A stretch of 64,000 nucleotides of DNA from contig NZ_CP054699.1 in assembly GCF_022558445.1 (NCBI RefSeq), positions 1,444,001 to 1,508,000 of the forward strand. Direction: 5' to 3'. The stretch is from Candidatus Contubernalis alkalaceticus. GTDB lineage: Bacteria; Bacillota; Dethiobacteria; SKNC01. The notes under the pieces are model-generated. The model ran no database searches, had not been told where the DNA came from, and was given only the letters and a program-made list of their open reading frames with translations. Positions 1-8,843 of the stretch are shown here, piece after piece. Numbering within the stretch: position 1 is the first letter of the stretch; every line of letters begins with the position of its first letter. The position numbers and the translations under genes are program-made.

Positions 1-65
1 ACTCTAATCCACCTGATTAAGACCCCCACCTACGCTAACGCTTAGAGGTGGGGGTCTTATACCTA
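1..65 (+). repeat. three-hairpin repeat, copy 1 (cut by window edge)
   Basis: The window opens inside a repeat also seen at 184-300, 31599-31712 and, reversed, at 49142-49280. This copy keeps the end of hairpin 2 (CCACCTGATTAAGA) and the whole of hairpin 3, whose arms are GACCCCCACCT and AGGTGGGGGTC around ACGCTAACGCTTAG. The GC-rich last hairpin resembles right ends of IS200/IS605-type elements, but no transposase is present, so the origin is inferred. Confidence 0.75.
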
Positions 66-144
66 AAAACCAGGCAGAACTAAAAAACGGTAGGACAGTG
101 AATCATCGCTGCCTTACCGTTTTTTTGTTCTGCCTGGTTTTTTT
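66..144. terminator. large bidirectional terminator-like palindrome
   Basis: The outer arms AAAACCAGGCAGAAC and GTTCTGCCTGGTTTT are fully complementary, and a second nested stem pairs AAAACGGTA with TACCGTTTT. There is an A-rich flank on one side and a T-run on the other, so it could end transcription from either direction. The gene it serves on the left is outside the window. Confidence 0.7.
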
Positions 145-183
145 CCAATATAAATAAGTTAATGGTTTGTTTTTTTCTCATTT

Positions 184-300
184 GAGTGAACTCGTTTCAG
201 CAAGCTCAAAACATTGGGGAATCAGGTAAAGACCCTACTCCACCTGATTAAGACCCTCACCTACGCTAACGCTTAGAGGTGGGGGTCTTATACCCTAAAA
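184..300 (+). repeat. three-hairpin repeat, copy 2
   Basis: This copy begins at the conserved TGAACTCGTTTCAGC block. Hairpin 2 has arms AATCAGGT and ACCTGATT, and hairpin 3 has arms ACCCTCACCT and AGGTGGGGGT. The end matches the other copies (TATACCCTAAAAAA). Order, spacing and loop sequences are kept between copies, which points to one mobile or functional RNA element rather than unrelated terminators. Confidence 0.8.
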
Positions 301-330
301 AAAAAAGATAAATTACTAAGATAATAAATG

Positions 331-398
331 AGCTTCACAACAATTTGTTTGGTTTTTGTAAGAGCAGCTTACAAAGAACTTTCTTTGTTGTGAAGCTT
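331..398. terminator. long hairpin before the vanW-like gene
   Basis: The arms AGCTTCACAACAA and TTGTTGTGAAGCT pair perfectly, with an inner stem TTTGTAAG/CTTACAAA. No long T-run follows directly, so it may be a weak terminator or a structured leader. The stretch 399-521 is very A+T-rich and holds the presumed promoter of the next gene. Confidence 0.45.
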
Positions 399-531
399 AT
401 TTATATTATGGTCAAATTTATGAGAATTATACTAGAAAATATAAAAATAAATTTAAAAATTTAATTATAAATTACTATAAAAAATTATAAATATAAGATA
501 GAAGAAATTTTTAAGGAAAAAGGAGCCTTGT

Positions 532-2022
532 ATGGGTAAAAAAGTTCTTGTAACTGCAGGAATTATACTGCTGGTTATTTTGCTGATAGGATTAGGTGAC
601 TATCTATATTTTTTAAATAAAGTATATCCAGGAGTATCTATTGGGCAGGAAGCAGTTGGTCTATTAAAAGCTGAAGAAATCAAAGAAGCTTTAAAGTCCC
701 GAGGCTTTGAACAGCAGGAGGTATTGTTTAAATATCCAAAGGAAGTAGAAAAGTATAGTCTGGAGACACTGGGAATTATTCCTGACTATCAATGTCTATC
801 TGACAGAGCATTACAAATAGGTCGTGAGGGAAATATTAATGAAAACATAGTAAAACGTCTGGAGGTTTTACGGGAAGGAAAAGATATTTCCCTATGTTTT
901 ATAGTAAATGAGCAAAAGATTGATTCTATACTGCAAGAACTTTCTGGTAAAATAAAAATTGAAGCAAAAGATGCTGATTTTGATATAAAGGGGGACGAAA
1001 TATCTATTATCCCAGGGGAAAACGGTATTGAGTTAGATAATGAGAAAAGCAAAGAGTGTTTTTATCATGCTTTAAAAGAATTAAGAGAAGTAAAAGCTCC
1101 TATAGAATTTTCTATAATGTGTAAGGAAGTTGAACCGGAACTCACAACCGAAACTTTGGAAGAAACAGGAATTAATCAAATGTTGGTTAACTTTCATACG
1201 GTGTTTAGTCAAAATGATCAAAATAGAAATCAAAATATTAAATTGGCCAGTGGATTTATTAATCTTTATATGATGGCACCAGGGGAGGTATTTTCATTTA
1301 ACCAGGTAGTGGGTAATGCTACGGCAGAAAGAGGATTTAAAGAGGCTCCCATTATTGTTGGTGGACAGTTTGTGCAGGGAGTTGGTGGGGGAATATGTCA
1401 GGTATCTTCTACATTATACAATGCTGCACTGCTGAGTAATATGGAAATTATTGAAAGGACTAACCACGGCCGTGCAGTAGGTTACCTTCCCCTGGGAAGA
1501 GATGCTACCATTGCCTATGATTATTTAGATTTGAAGTTTAAAAATAGTCATTCTCATCATATTTTAATTTCTTCCAGGGTGGAAGATAATAAACTGGTTA
1601 TACGGATTTTTGGAAATCCCGTCTCGGAGCAAAGGGTTGAAATTAAAACGACAGATGTTGTTAGGATTGAGCCGGAAATAAAAACGGAGGTTAACAATCA
1701 GCTGAAGTCAGGAGAAAAAAAAATAGTTCAATCAGGGTCACCCGGTTACCGTGTGACTGTTTGGAGGATTGTATATATAGGGGAAGAAGAAGTTAACCGG
1801 GAAAGATTGTCTAGAGATTATTATAAGCCCTCCCCGGTGATCTACCATGTAGGTCCTCAGGTTCAGGCAGAAGCTCCGGTGGACAATCTTCCGGGTAATA
1901 ATGAATCTGTTGAGGATTATGTGGAAGGGGAAGAAGAAAGAGAGTATAGAGGTGAAGAGGATAGAGAACATCAAGAATCTATAAATCTAGAGATGTTACA
2001 TGATTTTGTATTCCTCCGGTAA
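532..2022 (+). CDS. VanW family protein with G5 domain, membrane-anchored
   Basis: This 496-residue protein is probably held at the outer face of the membrane by one N-terminal helix (about residues 5-27) and acts at the cell wall. After a peptidoglycan-binding-like region (about 60-190) comes a VanW domain (about 213-350, with the conserved GEVFSFNQVVG and GGGICQVSSTLYNAAL stretches). A G5-like domain follows at about 365-440 (GEKKIVQSGSPG and a VTVWRIVY strand), and the tail is very acidic. A good ribosome site, AAAGGAG, precedes the ATG. The biochemical activity of VanW domains is not settled; VanW was named from vancomycin-resistance clusters, but no other resistance gene is nearby. The gene end overlaps the convergent small gene by 27 bases. 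Confidence 0.85.
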   Translation: MGKKVLVTAGIILLVILLIGLGDYLYFLNKVYPGVSIGQEAVGLLKAEEIKEALKSRGFEQQEVLFKYPKEVEKYSLETLGIIPDYQCLSDRALQIGREGNINENIVKRLEVLREGKDISLCFIVNEQKIDSILQELSGKIKIEAKDADFDIKGDEISIIPGENGIELDNEKSKECFYHALKELREVKAPIEFSIMCKEVEPELTTETLEETGINQMLVNFHTVFSQNDQNRNQNIKLASGFINLYMMAPGEVFSFNQVVGNATAERGFKEAPIIVGGQFVQGVGGGICQVSSTLYNAALLSNMEIIERTNHGRAVGYLPLGRDATIAYDYLDLKFKNSHSHHILISSRVEDNKLVIRIFGNPVSEQRVEIKTTDVVRIEPEIKTEVNNQLKSGEKKIVQSGSPGYRVTVWRIVYIGEEEVNRERLSRDYYKPSPVIYHVGPQVQAEAPVDNLPGNNESVEDYVEGEEEREYRGEEDREHQESINLEMLHDFVFLR

Positions 2023-2184
2023 AAGGGACTTAATAAGCAGGACATGGTCTTGAGAGTCTTTCCATACTCTAATAAAAAGATTTCTAATTTCAGAAGCAGT
2101 GCATTCTGCAGCATGGTTGCTGTATTGGGCGGCATTACATTTAAGATCTTTTAAGGATTCTATTAGACGATCCATGTCATCCAT
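1996..2184 (-). CDS. small CotF-like spore coat protein (putative)
   Basis: A 62-residue helical protein. The pattern of a short acidic start, then SLKDLKCNAAQYSNHAAEC, then a second helix rich in charged residues recalls the CotF/ferritin-like coat protein family of spore formers, but at half the usual length. AAGGAGAG lies 7 bases before the ATG. It directly follows the gene at 2185-2388 with no gap, so the two form a unit. Its last 27 bases overlap the end of the VanW gene on the opposite strand. Assignment rests on helix pattern only. Confidence 0.6.
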   Translation of the reverse strand: MDDMDRLIESLKDLKCNAAQYSNHAAECTASEIRNLFIRVWKDSQDHVLLIKSLLPEEYKIM

Positions 2185-2388
2185 TTATTTCTCTCCTTTA
2201 GATACTCTATTTAGGATAGTTTTCATAAGGATTAAGTGGTCTATTTTGGCGGTGGTTATCTGGTGAAAAGCATTTTGTATGCCGGGGTCAGTAGTTTCTT
2301 CCTGGTATTTTTTATATTTCTTTATTTCTATCTGTAAATTTTTAATAGTTTTTTTAAGCAAGTTAATTTCTCCTGAGGAAACGTTCAT
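2185..2388 (-). CDS. small helical protein, partner of the CotF-like gene
   Basis: A 67-residue, lysine-rich protein predicted to form two long helices (LLKKTIKNLQIEIKKYKKY and IDHLILMKTILNRVSK), a layout common in small coat or ferritin-like spore proteins. An upstream ATG at 2403 is possible, but AAGGAGG lies just before the ATG at 2388, which decides the start. It is the first gene of a two-gene unit read leftward. I do not recognise a specific family. Confidence 0.6.
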   Translation of the reverse strand: MNVSSGEINLLKKTIKNLQIEIKKYKKYQEETTDPGIQNAFHQITTAKIDHLILMKTILNRVSKGEK

Positions 2389-2594
2389 AAAAACCTCCTT
2401 CATGAACTGTAGTTTACTATAACTATCTTTTTATATTTATTATTTCTTCAGATTTTATTAATTATCCTTTTTGGTTAAAGACCCTTTTTTTTAACTGAAA
2501 GTGAAGGTGAAATATCAATTATTAAAACATACGTTCTAATTTTCTTATAATTATGTTACAATATATATAAACAAAATTACTGGAGGCTTTTTTT

Positions 2595-3149
2595 ATGTCC
2601 AAAGGAAAAATGAAAATAGTTGCATTGGGAGACTCCATAACCTATGGTTTTCCCTATTCTCCCCAGGAATCTTGGGTAGCTATGGCTGGGGATATTTTGA
2701 ATATGCAGATTATTAACCAGGGTGATTGCGGAGATACTACATCATTTATGTTGTATCGGTTTTTTCAGTCGGTGGTGCACTATAAACCTACCCACGTAAT
2801 TATTATGGGGGGTGTTAATGATGCTTTTTCCAATATTTCACCGGGAACTGTGGGGGAAAACATAATAAAAATGTGTAACCATGCAGAAGAAGCTAAAATC
2901 AGGCCCATAATCGGCCTGCCCACTCCCGTAAATGAAAAACCCTATGAACACATATTAGCCTTGTATCGGGAACGTATGAGTATTTTTGCGGAAGAGAGGG
3001 GAATAAAAATCATAGATTTTTACAGGTCTATATTGGATCCCGAAACAGGTGGGATTCAAAGTGATTATCATGTAGATGGTGTTCATCCCAGCTTATACGG
3101 ATATGAGGCTATGACTCAAGCAGTAAAAAAGGAACATTTTATAGAGTAA
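2595..3149 (+). CDS. SGNH/GDSL-family hydrolase
   Basis: A 184-residue esterase/lipase-type hydrolase. The four SGNH blocks are visible in order: GDSITYG with the nucleophile Ser14, a Gly in NQGDCGDTT, Asn in GGVND, and the Asp/His pair in DGVHPS near the C-terminus. There is no signal peptide, so it is probably cytosolic. GGAGG lies 8 bases before the ATG. The substrate cannot be told; relatives act on acyl, acetyl or lysophospholipid esters. The upstream region carries AT-rich promoter-like sequence and a poor LexA-like motif near 2528, which I do not claim. Confidence 0.88.
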   Translation: MSKGKMKIVALGDSITYGFPYSPQESWVAMAGDILNMQIINQGDCGDTTSFMLYRFFQSVVHYKPTHVIIMGGVNDAFSNISPGTVGENIIKMCNHAEEAKIRPIIGLPTPVNEKPYEHILALYRERMSIFAEERGIKIIDFYRSILDPETGGIQSDYHVDGVHPSLYGYEAMTQAVKKEHFIE

Positions 3150-3193
3150 TTTAAAAGTCACATATCGTAATTTTATTGAGAGGAGGTGGGCGG

Positions 3194-4411
3194 ATGGACT
3201 GGCTTTTTATAGCGGTAGTCCTGGCAGTGGGTTTTGTTTTGGGGTTTCTTACCGCTTATTTATTGAAGCTGAATCAGCTGAAAGCCTCCCGGGAAATAGC
3301 TGAGGAACTATACAGAAAGAATGAGACCCGGCAGCAGGAGAATATGGAAACCGTATTGGAAAGTGTTAAACTAAATTTTGGGAACCTGGCCTTGGATGCA
3401 CTTTCAAAATCTACAGAAGAATTTTTGAAACTGGCAAAAACCTGTTTGGAGTCCGAGAGAGAAGTGGGTGTCAGGGAAATTGATGTCAGGAAAAGCTTGA
3501 TAGACCAACAGCTTCAGCGTATGAACCTGGAAATTGATAATGTTGTCCGTCTGGTCAGGGATTTGGAGCAGGATAGGGAAAAGAAGTTTGGGGAATTGTC
3601 CAGTCAGTTAAAAAGCGCTGGTGAACAGACTGCCGCATTACTGCAGACCACCGGTATGATCAGGGAAGTCCTTTCCAATTCCAGGGCCCGGGGGCAGTGG
3701 GGGGAAAGGATGGCAGAGGACATACTTAAGGCTGCCGGTTTAATGGAAAATGTCAACTATGTAAAGCAAAAGAATATTGAGGGTTTAGGGACTCGGCCTG
3801 ATTTTACCTTCTTACTTCCCAAGAACCTGAAGCTTAACATGGATGTTAAATTTTCTTTAGATAACTATGTGCGCTGCCTGGAGGCAAAGTCCCATCAAGA
3901 AAAATTAAAATATAAAAATGATTTTTTGAGGGATGTTAAAAATCGCATTAAGGAAATTACTACTAGAGATTACATAAATCCTGAGCAAAAGACTGTGGAT
4001 TATGTAGTGCTATTTATCCCTAACGACCAGATATACAGTTTTATTCATGAGCAGGAGGGCTCTATATTGGATTTTGCCTTGGGTCACCGGGTTATTGTCT
4101 GTTCTCCCATAACCTTGTTTGCTGTTCTAGCTGTAATTCGTCAGGCGGTTGATAATTTTGCTCTGGAGGAGACCTCCAACGAGATATTATCCCTTTTCGG
4201 AAGTTTTAAAAAACAGTGGGACCAGTTTCATAAAAAATTGGAATCCTTAGGACGGAAAATTGTTGACCTGCAGAAAGACTACGAGGTTTTATCTACTACC
4301 CGGCGCCGACAGTTGGAGAGACCTTTAGACAAGATTGAGGAGCTTAGAACCCAAAAGGGTTTGTGTTCAGCTTCTCTACCTCAGGAGGAACAGGAAAATC
4401 AAGAAAGATGA
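3194..4411 (+). CDS. rmuC: RmuC family DNA recombination protein
   Basis: RmuC proteins are predicted nuclease-like factors that limit certain DNA rearrangements. This 405-residue protein has one N-terminal membrane helix (LFIAVVLAVGFVLGFLTAYLL), a coiled-coil stretch (about 35-145), then the conserved core beginning near GQWGERMAEDIL and containing RPDFTFLLP and the MDVKFSLDNY segment typical of the PD-(D/E)XK-like fold. The reading frame extends upstream to a TTG at 3176, but the strong AGGAGGTGG site lies after it, so the ATG at 3194 is chosen. It is followed after 40 bases by the symporter gene. Confidence 0.9.
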   Translation: MDWLFIAVVLAVGFVLGFLTAYLLKLNQLKASREIAEELYRKNETRQQENMETVLESVKLNFGNLALDALSKSTEEFLKLAKTCLESEREVGVREIDVRKSLIDQQLQRMNLEIDNVVRLVRDLEQDREKKFGELSSQLKSAGEQTAALLQTTGMIREVLSNSRARGQWGERMAEDILKAAGLMENVNYVKQKNIEGLGTRPDFTFLLPKNLKLNMDVKFSLDNYVRCLEAKSHQEKLKYKNDFLRDVKNRIKEITTRDYINPEQKTVDYVVLFIPNDQIYSFIHEQEGSILDFALGHRVIVCSPITLFAVLAVIRQAVDNFALEETSNEILSLFGSFKKQWDQFHKKLESLGRKIVDLQKDYEVLSTTRRRQLERPLDKIEELRTQKGLCSASLPQEEQENQER

Positions 4412-4451
4412 TAAGTAAAACTTGTTTTTTATGTAATCTTTTTGAAAGGAT

Positions 4452-5807
4452 GTGTTGAAATTTTTTAAGGATCCATTGGAAATTTTAAAACCTAAACCAC
4501 TGAAAGACCTGGCAAATCACCTTCAGGGATTGACCAGGGGAAGACTTTGGTTGAAAATATTATTGGCTATGTTTATGGGGGTTGGTGTGGGGATTCTTTT
4601 GGGCCCCTCCACAGGACTGGTGGAAAGGGAAGTGGCTGTAGTTATAGGCAGTTGGCTGGCTCTTCCTGGTCAAATATTTTTAGGGCTAATTCAGATGATT
4701 GTGGTACCATTGGTTTTTGCTTCTGTGATTACAGGGCTTGCTTCAACAGAGGATATGGAACAGTTAAAAAGTATGGGATCAAAACTGGTATTTTATTTTG
4801 TGGTGACTACAACTCTGGCCATCTTCATAGGACTCAGCCTGGCGCTTGTTATTCAACCGGGGAATTTTATTGACAGCAATGCTCTGGAGGCAGTGGCAGA
4901 GCCGGTTGAGCTTCCTCAGGAGACGCAAGAGTTAGAAACTCCGGCTCTCACTCAGGTTCCCGATATTATAGCAGATATACTTCCTCAGAACCCCCTTAGC
5001 GCTATGGTAGAAAAGCAGATGCTGCAGGTGGTGTTGTTTGCTTTAATATTCGGGTTAGCGTTAATTTCATTGTCGGCGAAACAGTCTAAGCCTTTATTAG
5101 ATCTGCTTAGTTCTATCCAGGAGGTTTCTATGACCGTAGTGCAGTGGGCCATGCTGTTAGCTCCTGTAGCGGTATTTGGCCTTTTGGCTCAAACCACTAT
5201 GAGCACCGGGTTAGGAGCTTTGCTGGGGATGGCGGTGTACGTGGCTACAGTATTGGGTGGACTGTTAGTTTTAATGTTAGTTTATTTGGTTATAGTAATG
5301 GTGGTATCAGGTAAAAACCCCTGGGTATTTTTGGAAGACATCAGAGAGGTGCAGCTTCTGGCTTTTTCCACTTCCAGTTCAGCGGCGGTTATGCCCCTTT
5401 CTATTAAGATTGCCGAAGAAAAACTTAAGGTCAGGCCTTCTATTTCCCAGTTCTTAATACCACTGGGAGCCACTGTGAACATGAATGGTACTGCACTGTA
5501 TCAGGGGGTGGCAGCTGTTTTTTTAGCCCAGGTGTTTGAAGTTAATTTAAGCCTGGCTTCTTTGCTGCTGATTGTAGTTATGACCGTGGGTGCTTCCATC
5601 GGTTCACCGGCAACTCCTGGTGTAGGTATAGTAATTTTATCCACGGTGCTGGCCAGTGTAGGAATACCCGCCAGTGGAATTGCTTTGATTATCGGAGTGG
5701 ACAGAATATTGGATATGAGTAGAACAGCCATTAACGTAACTGGAGACTTAACCGCCTGCCTGGTGATGAATCGCTGGGTTGGAGGGAAGAGTAGGAAAAC
5801 CGGTTAA
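4452..5807 (+). CDS. dicarboxylate/glutamate:cation symporter (DAACS family)
   Basis: An integral membrane carrier of 451 residues, importing glutamate, aspartate or C4-dicarboxylates with H+ or Na+. Family signatures are present: the serine-rich loop STSSSAAVMPLSIKIA, the NMNGTALYQG motif, and the substrate/cation site DRILDMSRTAINVTGD near the C-terminus. Around eight hydrophobic segments are visible. A variable Pro/Glu-rich loop at about 145-185 replaces a shorter loop in close relatives. The start is GTG at 4452 or TTG at 4455; GAAAGGA just upstream favours the latter slightly. A convergent terminator lies at 5837. Confidence 0.9.
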   Translation: MLKFFKDPLEILKPKPLKDLANHLQGLTRGRLWLKILLAMFMGVGVGILLGPSTGLVEREVAVVIGSWLALPGQIFLGLIQMIVVPLVFASVITGLASTEDMEQLKSMGSKLVFYFVVTTTLAIFIGLSLALVIQPGNFIDSNALEAVAEPVELPQETQELETPALTQVPDIIADILPQNPLSAMVEKQMLQVVLFALIFGLALISLSAKQSKPLLDLLSSIQEVSMTVVQWAMLLAPVAVFGLLAQTTMSTGLGALLGMAVYVATVLGGLLVLMLVYLVIVMVVSGKNPWVFLEDIREVQLLAFSTSSSAAVMPLSIKIAEEKLKVRPSISQFLIPLGATVNMNGTALYQGVAAVFLAQVFEVNLSLASLLLIVVMTVGASIGSPATPGVGIVILSTVLASVGIPASGIALIIGVDRILDMSRTAINVTGDLTACLVMNRWVGGKSRKTG

Positions 5808-5836
5808 TAATTAGACTAAGAGCTAGATTGAATATG

Positions 5837-5884
5837 ATCCATAAAAAAAGGAAGGAGATAAATTCTCCCGCCTTTTTTTATGGA
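5837..5884. terminator. bidirectional terminator between symporter and LysM gene
   Basis: CATAAAAAAAGG and CCTTTTTTTATG pair around an inner GGAG/CTCC stem. A-runs and T-runs on both sides suit termination of both convergent genes. Confidence 0.85.
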
Positions 5885-5911
5885 TAGTAAATATTTTTTT
5901 GGTTTTTATTA

Positions 5912-7051
5912 TTATCGCCCGGCAGCTCTTCTCACCATAGCAGCATGATTCGGGCAAACACTGTTGGTGTTATGGGTGCGGCTGTTCAAGAAATGCACAC
6001 AGATATGACCGTTGAAATTATTATTGTAAATGGTTTGGATACTGTGGGGCATTCCATTCATAGAAGCTGCGATATATCTTCCACCCACTTCCACTAGGAT
6101 AGCCCTGGTGTTCCAGCTCCAGCTGCCTCCGTATATCCTTCTCAAGGTTTCCGTGTCCTGAGAGGTAAGAGGCTCCACGTCAGCGTGATTTCCTCCGCCC
6201 AATCGTTTCACTCTGAACTTCAGACCTGTGGCTACATCCGTTATGGTTGCAGTAGCTCCTACATTAAACAGCATGCTGGCATAAGGCCATTCCAGGTATT
6301 CACCGAAATTTGCGATTCTCTGTCGAGAAGGAACCTGCATGTCCACCGCTGTTTGTGAGTTTTGGGGGATTACCAGAAGCTGTCCCACCATTAAAAGCTG
6401 TGAATTTAACCGGTTGGTCTGCATGATTGCCTGTATATTGGTGTTGAACCGATTAGCCAGAGTGGAGAGTGTATCTCCACTTTTTACGGTGTATACCACT
6501 CCTTGTTGGGTAAGGGTATTGGACCCGGACTCTTGAGAACCAGAAGGAGAACCCGCCTGGGATGGACCAGGAATATTCAGCACTTGACCTGGATATATGA
6601 GTGTGGAGGTTAGTTGATTCAGGCTCATTATACTGCTTACGTTGGAACCGTATCTTTGAGCAATATTAAACAAGGTATCTCCTGCTTGTACTCTGTGTAT
6701 GGCAAGGTTAACCATACCGCCGGGGATCGTTAAAGCTTGTCCCACCATAATTTCATTGGATTTTAGATTATTTGCGGTTTTTAACTGTTCCACACTTACA
6801 TTATACCTCTGGGCAAGTATCCATAATGTGTCCCCCGGTTGTACTTTATGTACAGCTGGTTTTGCAGTATCAGGTATGTTGAGGACTTGACCTACTAATA
6901 TTTGATTTGTGTTAAGATTGTTTACAGCTTTTAGCTGTTCCACACTTACATTGTAACTCTTAGCAATTTTCCAAAGGCTGTCCCCGGGGATTGCTTGATA
7001 TGATGTGGCTCCGGCTGATACTGTAAAGATTATTACCATCAAGATTACCAT
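5912..7051 (-). CDS. secreted four-LysM wall protein with conserved C-terminal domain
   Basis: Four LysM repeats (about residues 18-60, 68-110, 118-160 and 188-231, each with a GDTLW/GDSLW-type start and an N-x-L...VGQ-x-L-x-IP end) bind peptidoglycan. The C-terminal 140 residues, with NHADVEPLT, GRYIAASMNGMPH and HICVHFLNSRTHNTNS, match a domain often found after LysM in clostridia. Its His/Asp pattern suggests metal binding, but its activity is unknown to me. The first standard start is the ATG at 7051, which has no ribosome site. GGGAGG at 7084-7089 instead points to an ATT codon at 7078 or 7075, which would supply a Lys-Arg n-region and complete a signal peptide (see findings). Confidence 0.88.
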   Translation of the reverse strand: MVILMVIIFTVSAGATSYQAIPGDSLWKIAKSYNVSVEQLKAVNNLNTNQILVGQVLNIPDTAKPAVHKVQPGDTLWILAQRYNVSVEQLKTANNLKSNEIMVGQALTIPGGMVNLAIHRVQAGDTLFNIAQRYGSNVSSIMSLNQLTSTLIYPGQVLNIPGPSQAGSPSGSQESGSNTLTQQGVVYTVKSGDTLSTLANRFNTNIQAIMQTNRLNSQLLMVGQLLVIPQNSQTAVDMQVPSRQRIANFGEYLEWPYASMLFNVGATATITDVATGLKFRVKRLGGGNHADVEPLTSQDTETLRRIYGGSWSWNTRAILVEVGGRYIAASMNGMPHSIQTIYNNNFNGHICVHFLNSRTHNTNSVCPNHAAMVRRAAGR

Positions 7052-7078
7052 TAAAAAAGCGGCTGCACGTTTAATAAT

Positions 7079-7618
7079 ATTTTCCTCCCTTACATAGATT
7101 ATGTTAACTAAGCTGCGAAAAAATTATAACATGTGGGAAAAAAGGAAACAAAAATAAAAAAATGGCTCCAGGCGGTATAACAGGTAACTTAAACTAATGT
7201 TTTTACTATAGAGAACCAAAAAATATACAATTACAGTAATATGGTAAAAGGTGGCTAATTATTGCAGTGCAAATATTAAGTAAAATAAACAAAAACTTAA
7301 TAAATACGGGGATAAATTTAATATCTTTTTTGGATAAGAGAAAATATTTTAGTTAAATAGTAATATATAACAACAGTGTTAAAAATTGAGCTCACATAAT
7401 ACGAATAAAGAATATGTGCTCTGGAGAACTAAAATACGATTCAATTTAGTTAAGTATGGTAGGTGGTATTACTTTTAGTTTGAAAACAACGAAACAAACA
7501 AAACAAAAGGTTATGACAGGTATGAAGGAAAGAGCTTTTTTTTCTCGAATTAATTAATAAATGTAATAACTATTCTAAAAATGTGTGCATTACGGTTGCG
7601 CAACAGAGGGGAGTACAC
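7079..7618. other. long intergenic region
   Basis: About 530 AT-rich bases hold the LysM ribosome site and, further right, the promoter of the aminotransferase gene. An imperfect hairpin (GAGCTCACATA at 7389, TATGTGCTC near 7413) is the only clear structure. I see no convincing ORF, tRNA or known riboswitch. Confidence 0.5.
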
Positions 7619-8776
7619 ATGGTTATCTATATGGATAATGCTGCCACATCCTATCCCAAGCCAAAAGAAGTCTTGGCTGCCATGAATCATTTTTTTCATG
7701 AAATTGGGGGGAATCCCGGAAGGTCCGGGCACAGACTTTCCTTGGAATCGGGGGAAATTGTTTATGATACCCGGGATGCTTTAGCCCAGCTATTTAACAT
7801 TGAAGACCCTTTACAAATTGTATTTACTTTAAATGCTACTATGGCTGTCAATACTGCATTATCAGGTCTTTTAAAACCTGGAGACCATGTTGTTACCAGT
7901 GTTTTGGAGCATAATTCTGTGGCCAGGCCCCTCAGGCATCTGGAGGATAATGGAGTGGAACTTACCCGGGTAAGCTGTCCAGCTCCAAATTATCAGTTAG
8001 ACCTGGTACAGTTAGAGAAAAGTATACGAAAAAATACTCGTTTAATAGCCATTCTACATGGTTCCAATGTAGTGGGAACTGTTTTTCCTTTAGAAGAAGT
8101 TGGGAAGATAGCTCAGAAACACGGAGTTTATTTCCTGGTGGATGCGGCGCAGACAGCAGGGGCTTACACAATTGATGTTCAAAAAGCTGGAATCCATCTG
8201 CTGGCATTTACGGGTCACAAAGGACTGTTTGGGCCCCAGGGGACAGGGGGCTTATATGTGGATCCGAAAGTTAAACTGGAGAAATTATACCGGGGTGGTA
8301 CAGGCAGCATGTCTGAGGCGGATCGGCAGCCGGAGTTTATGCCGGACTCCTTAGAGAGCGGTACCCCTAATGCAATGGGATTGGCCGGGCTGGGAGCAGG
8401 AGTACATTTTATACTGAAAGAAGGCCTGACAAAAATTAGGGAAAAGGAAATAGAATTAACCAACTCACTGATGCGGGGACTGACAGACATTCCCGGAATT
8501 AAAATTATTGGGGAAGAAAAAGCACAAAATCGTATGCCTCTGGTTTCATTTCTAATGGAGCATGTTTCCCCTTCAACGATAGGAGAAATATTGGATGAAA
8601 GGTATAATATTATGACCCGGGTAGGGCTGCACTGCTCCCCCTGGGCTCATGAGACTATGGGGACCTATCCGGAGGGTACTGTAAGAATAAGCCTCAGCTA
8701 TCTTAATACTTTAAGTGAGGTTGATACATTATTAGAGGCGGTCCGGGAGATAACTCGGGAGGAGGTGAGAGTATAA
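7619..8776 (+). CDS. class V aminotransferase, cysteine desulfurase/selenocysteine lyase type
   Basis: A 385-residue PLP enzyme of the NifS/CsdB group. Conserved parts are MDNAATSYPKP at the N-terminus, HGSNVVGT, the DAAQTAG aspartate motif and the PLP lysine in FTGHKGLFGP. The loop LHCSPWAH near the C-terminus carries the candidate persulfide/selenide cysteine. Enzymes of this type take S or Se from (seleno)cysteine as a persulfide. The genes immediately downstream (YedE, TusA-like, DUF3343) recur with selenium-using genomes, so a role in Se/S delivery is inferred. GAGGGGAG before the ATG at 7619 sets the start, although the frame is open to 7583. Confidence 0.88.
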   Translation: MVIYMDNAATSYPKPKEVLAAMNHFFHEIGGNPGRSGHRLSLESGEIVYDTRDALAQLFNIEDPLQIVFTLNATMAVNTALSGLLKPGDHVVTSVLEHNSVARPLRHLEDNGVELTRVSCPAPNYQLDLVQLEKSIRKNTRLIAILHGSNVVGTVFPLEEVGKIAQKHGVYFLVDAAQTAGAYTIDVQKAGIHLLAFTGHKGLFGPQGTGGLYVDPKVKLEKLYRGGTGSMSEADRQPEFMPDSLESGTPNAMGLAGLGAGVHFILKEGLTKIREKEIELTNSLMRGLTDIPGIKIIGEEKAQNRMPLVSFLMEHVSPSTIGEILDERYNIMTRVGLHCSPWAHETMGTYPEGTVRISLSYLNTLSEVDTLLEAVREITREEVRV

Positions 8777-8843
8777 CATTAATTATAGCGTCTGAACCTG
8801 GTTTTTGTTTTAATTAAAATTGAAAGGATGTTGTTGGCAAATT

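Noticed and set aside
2526-2539. LexA-like box before the GDSL hydrolase
   Set aside because: AAAACATACGTTCT matches only one half-site well, and no promoter overlaps it.
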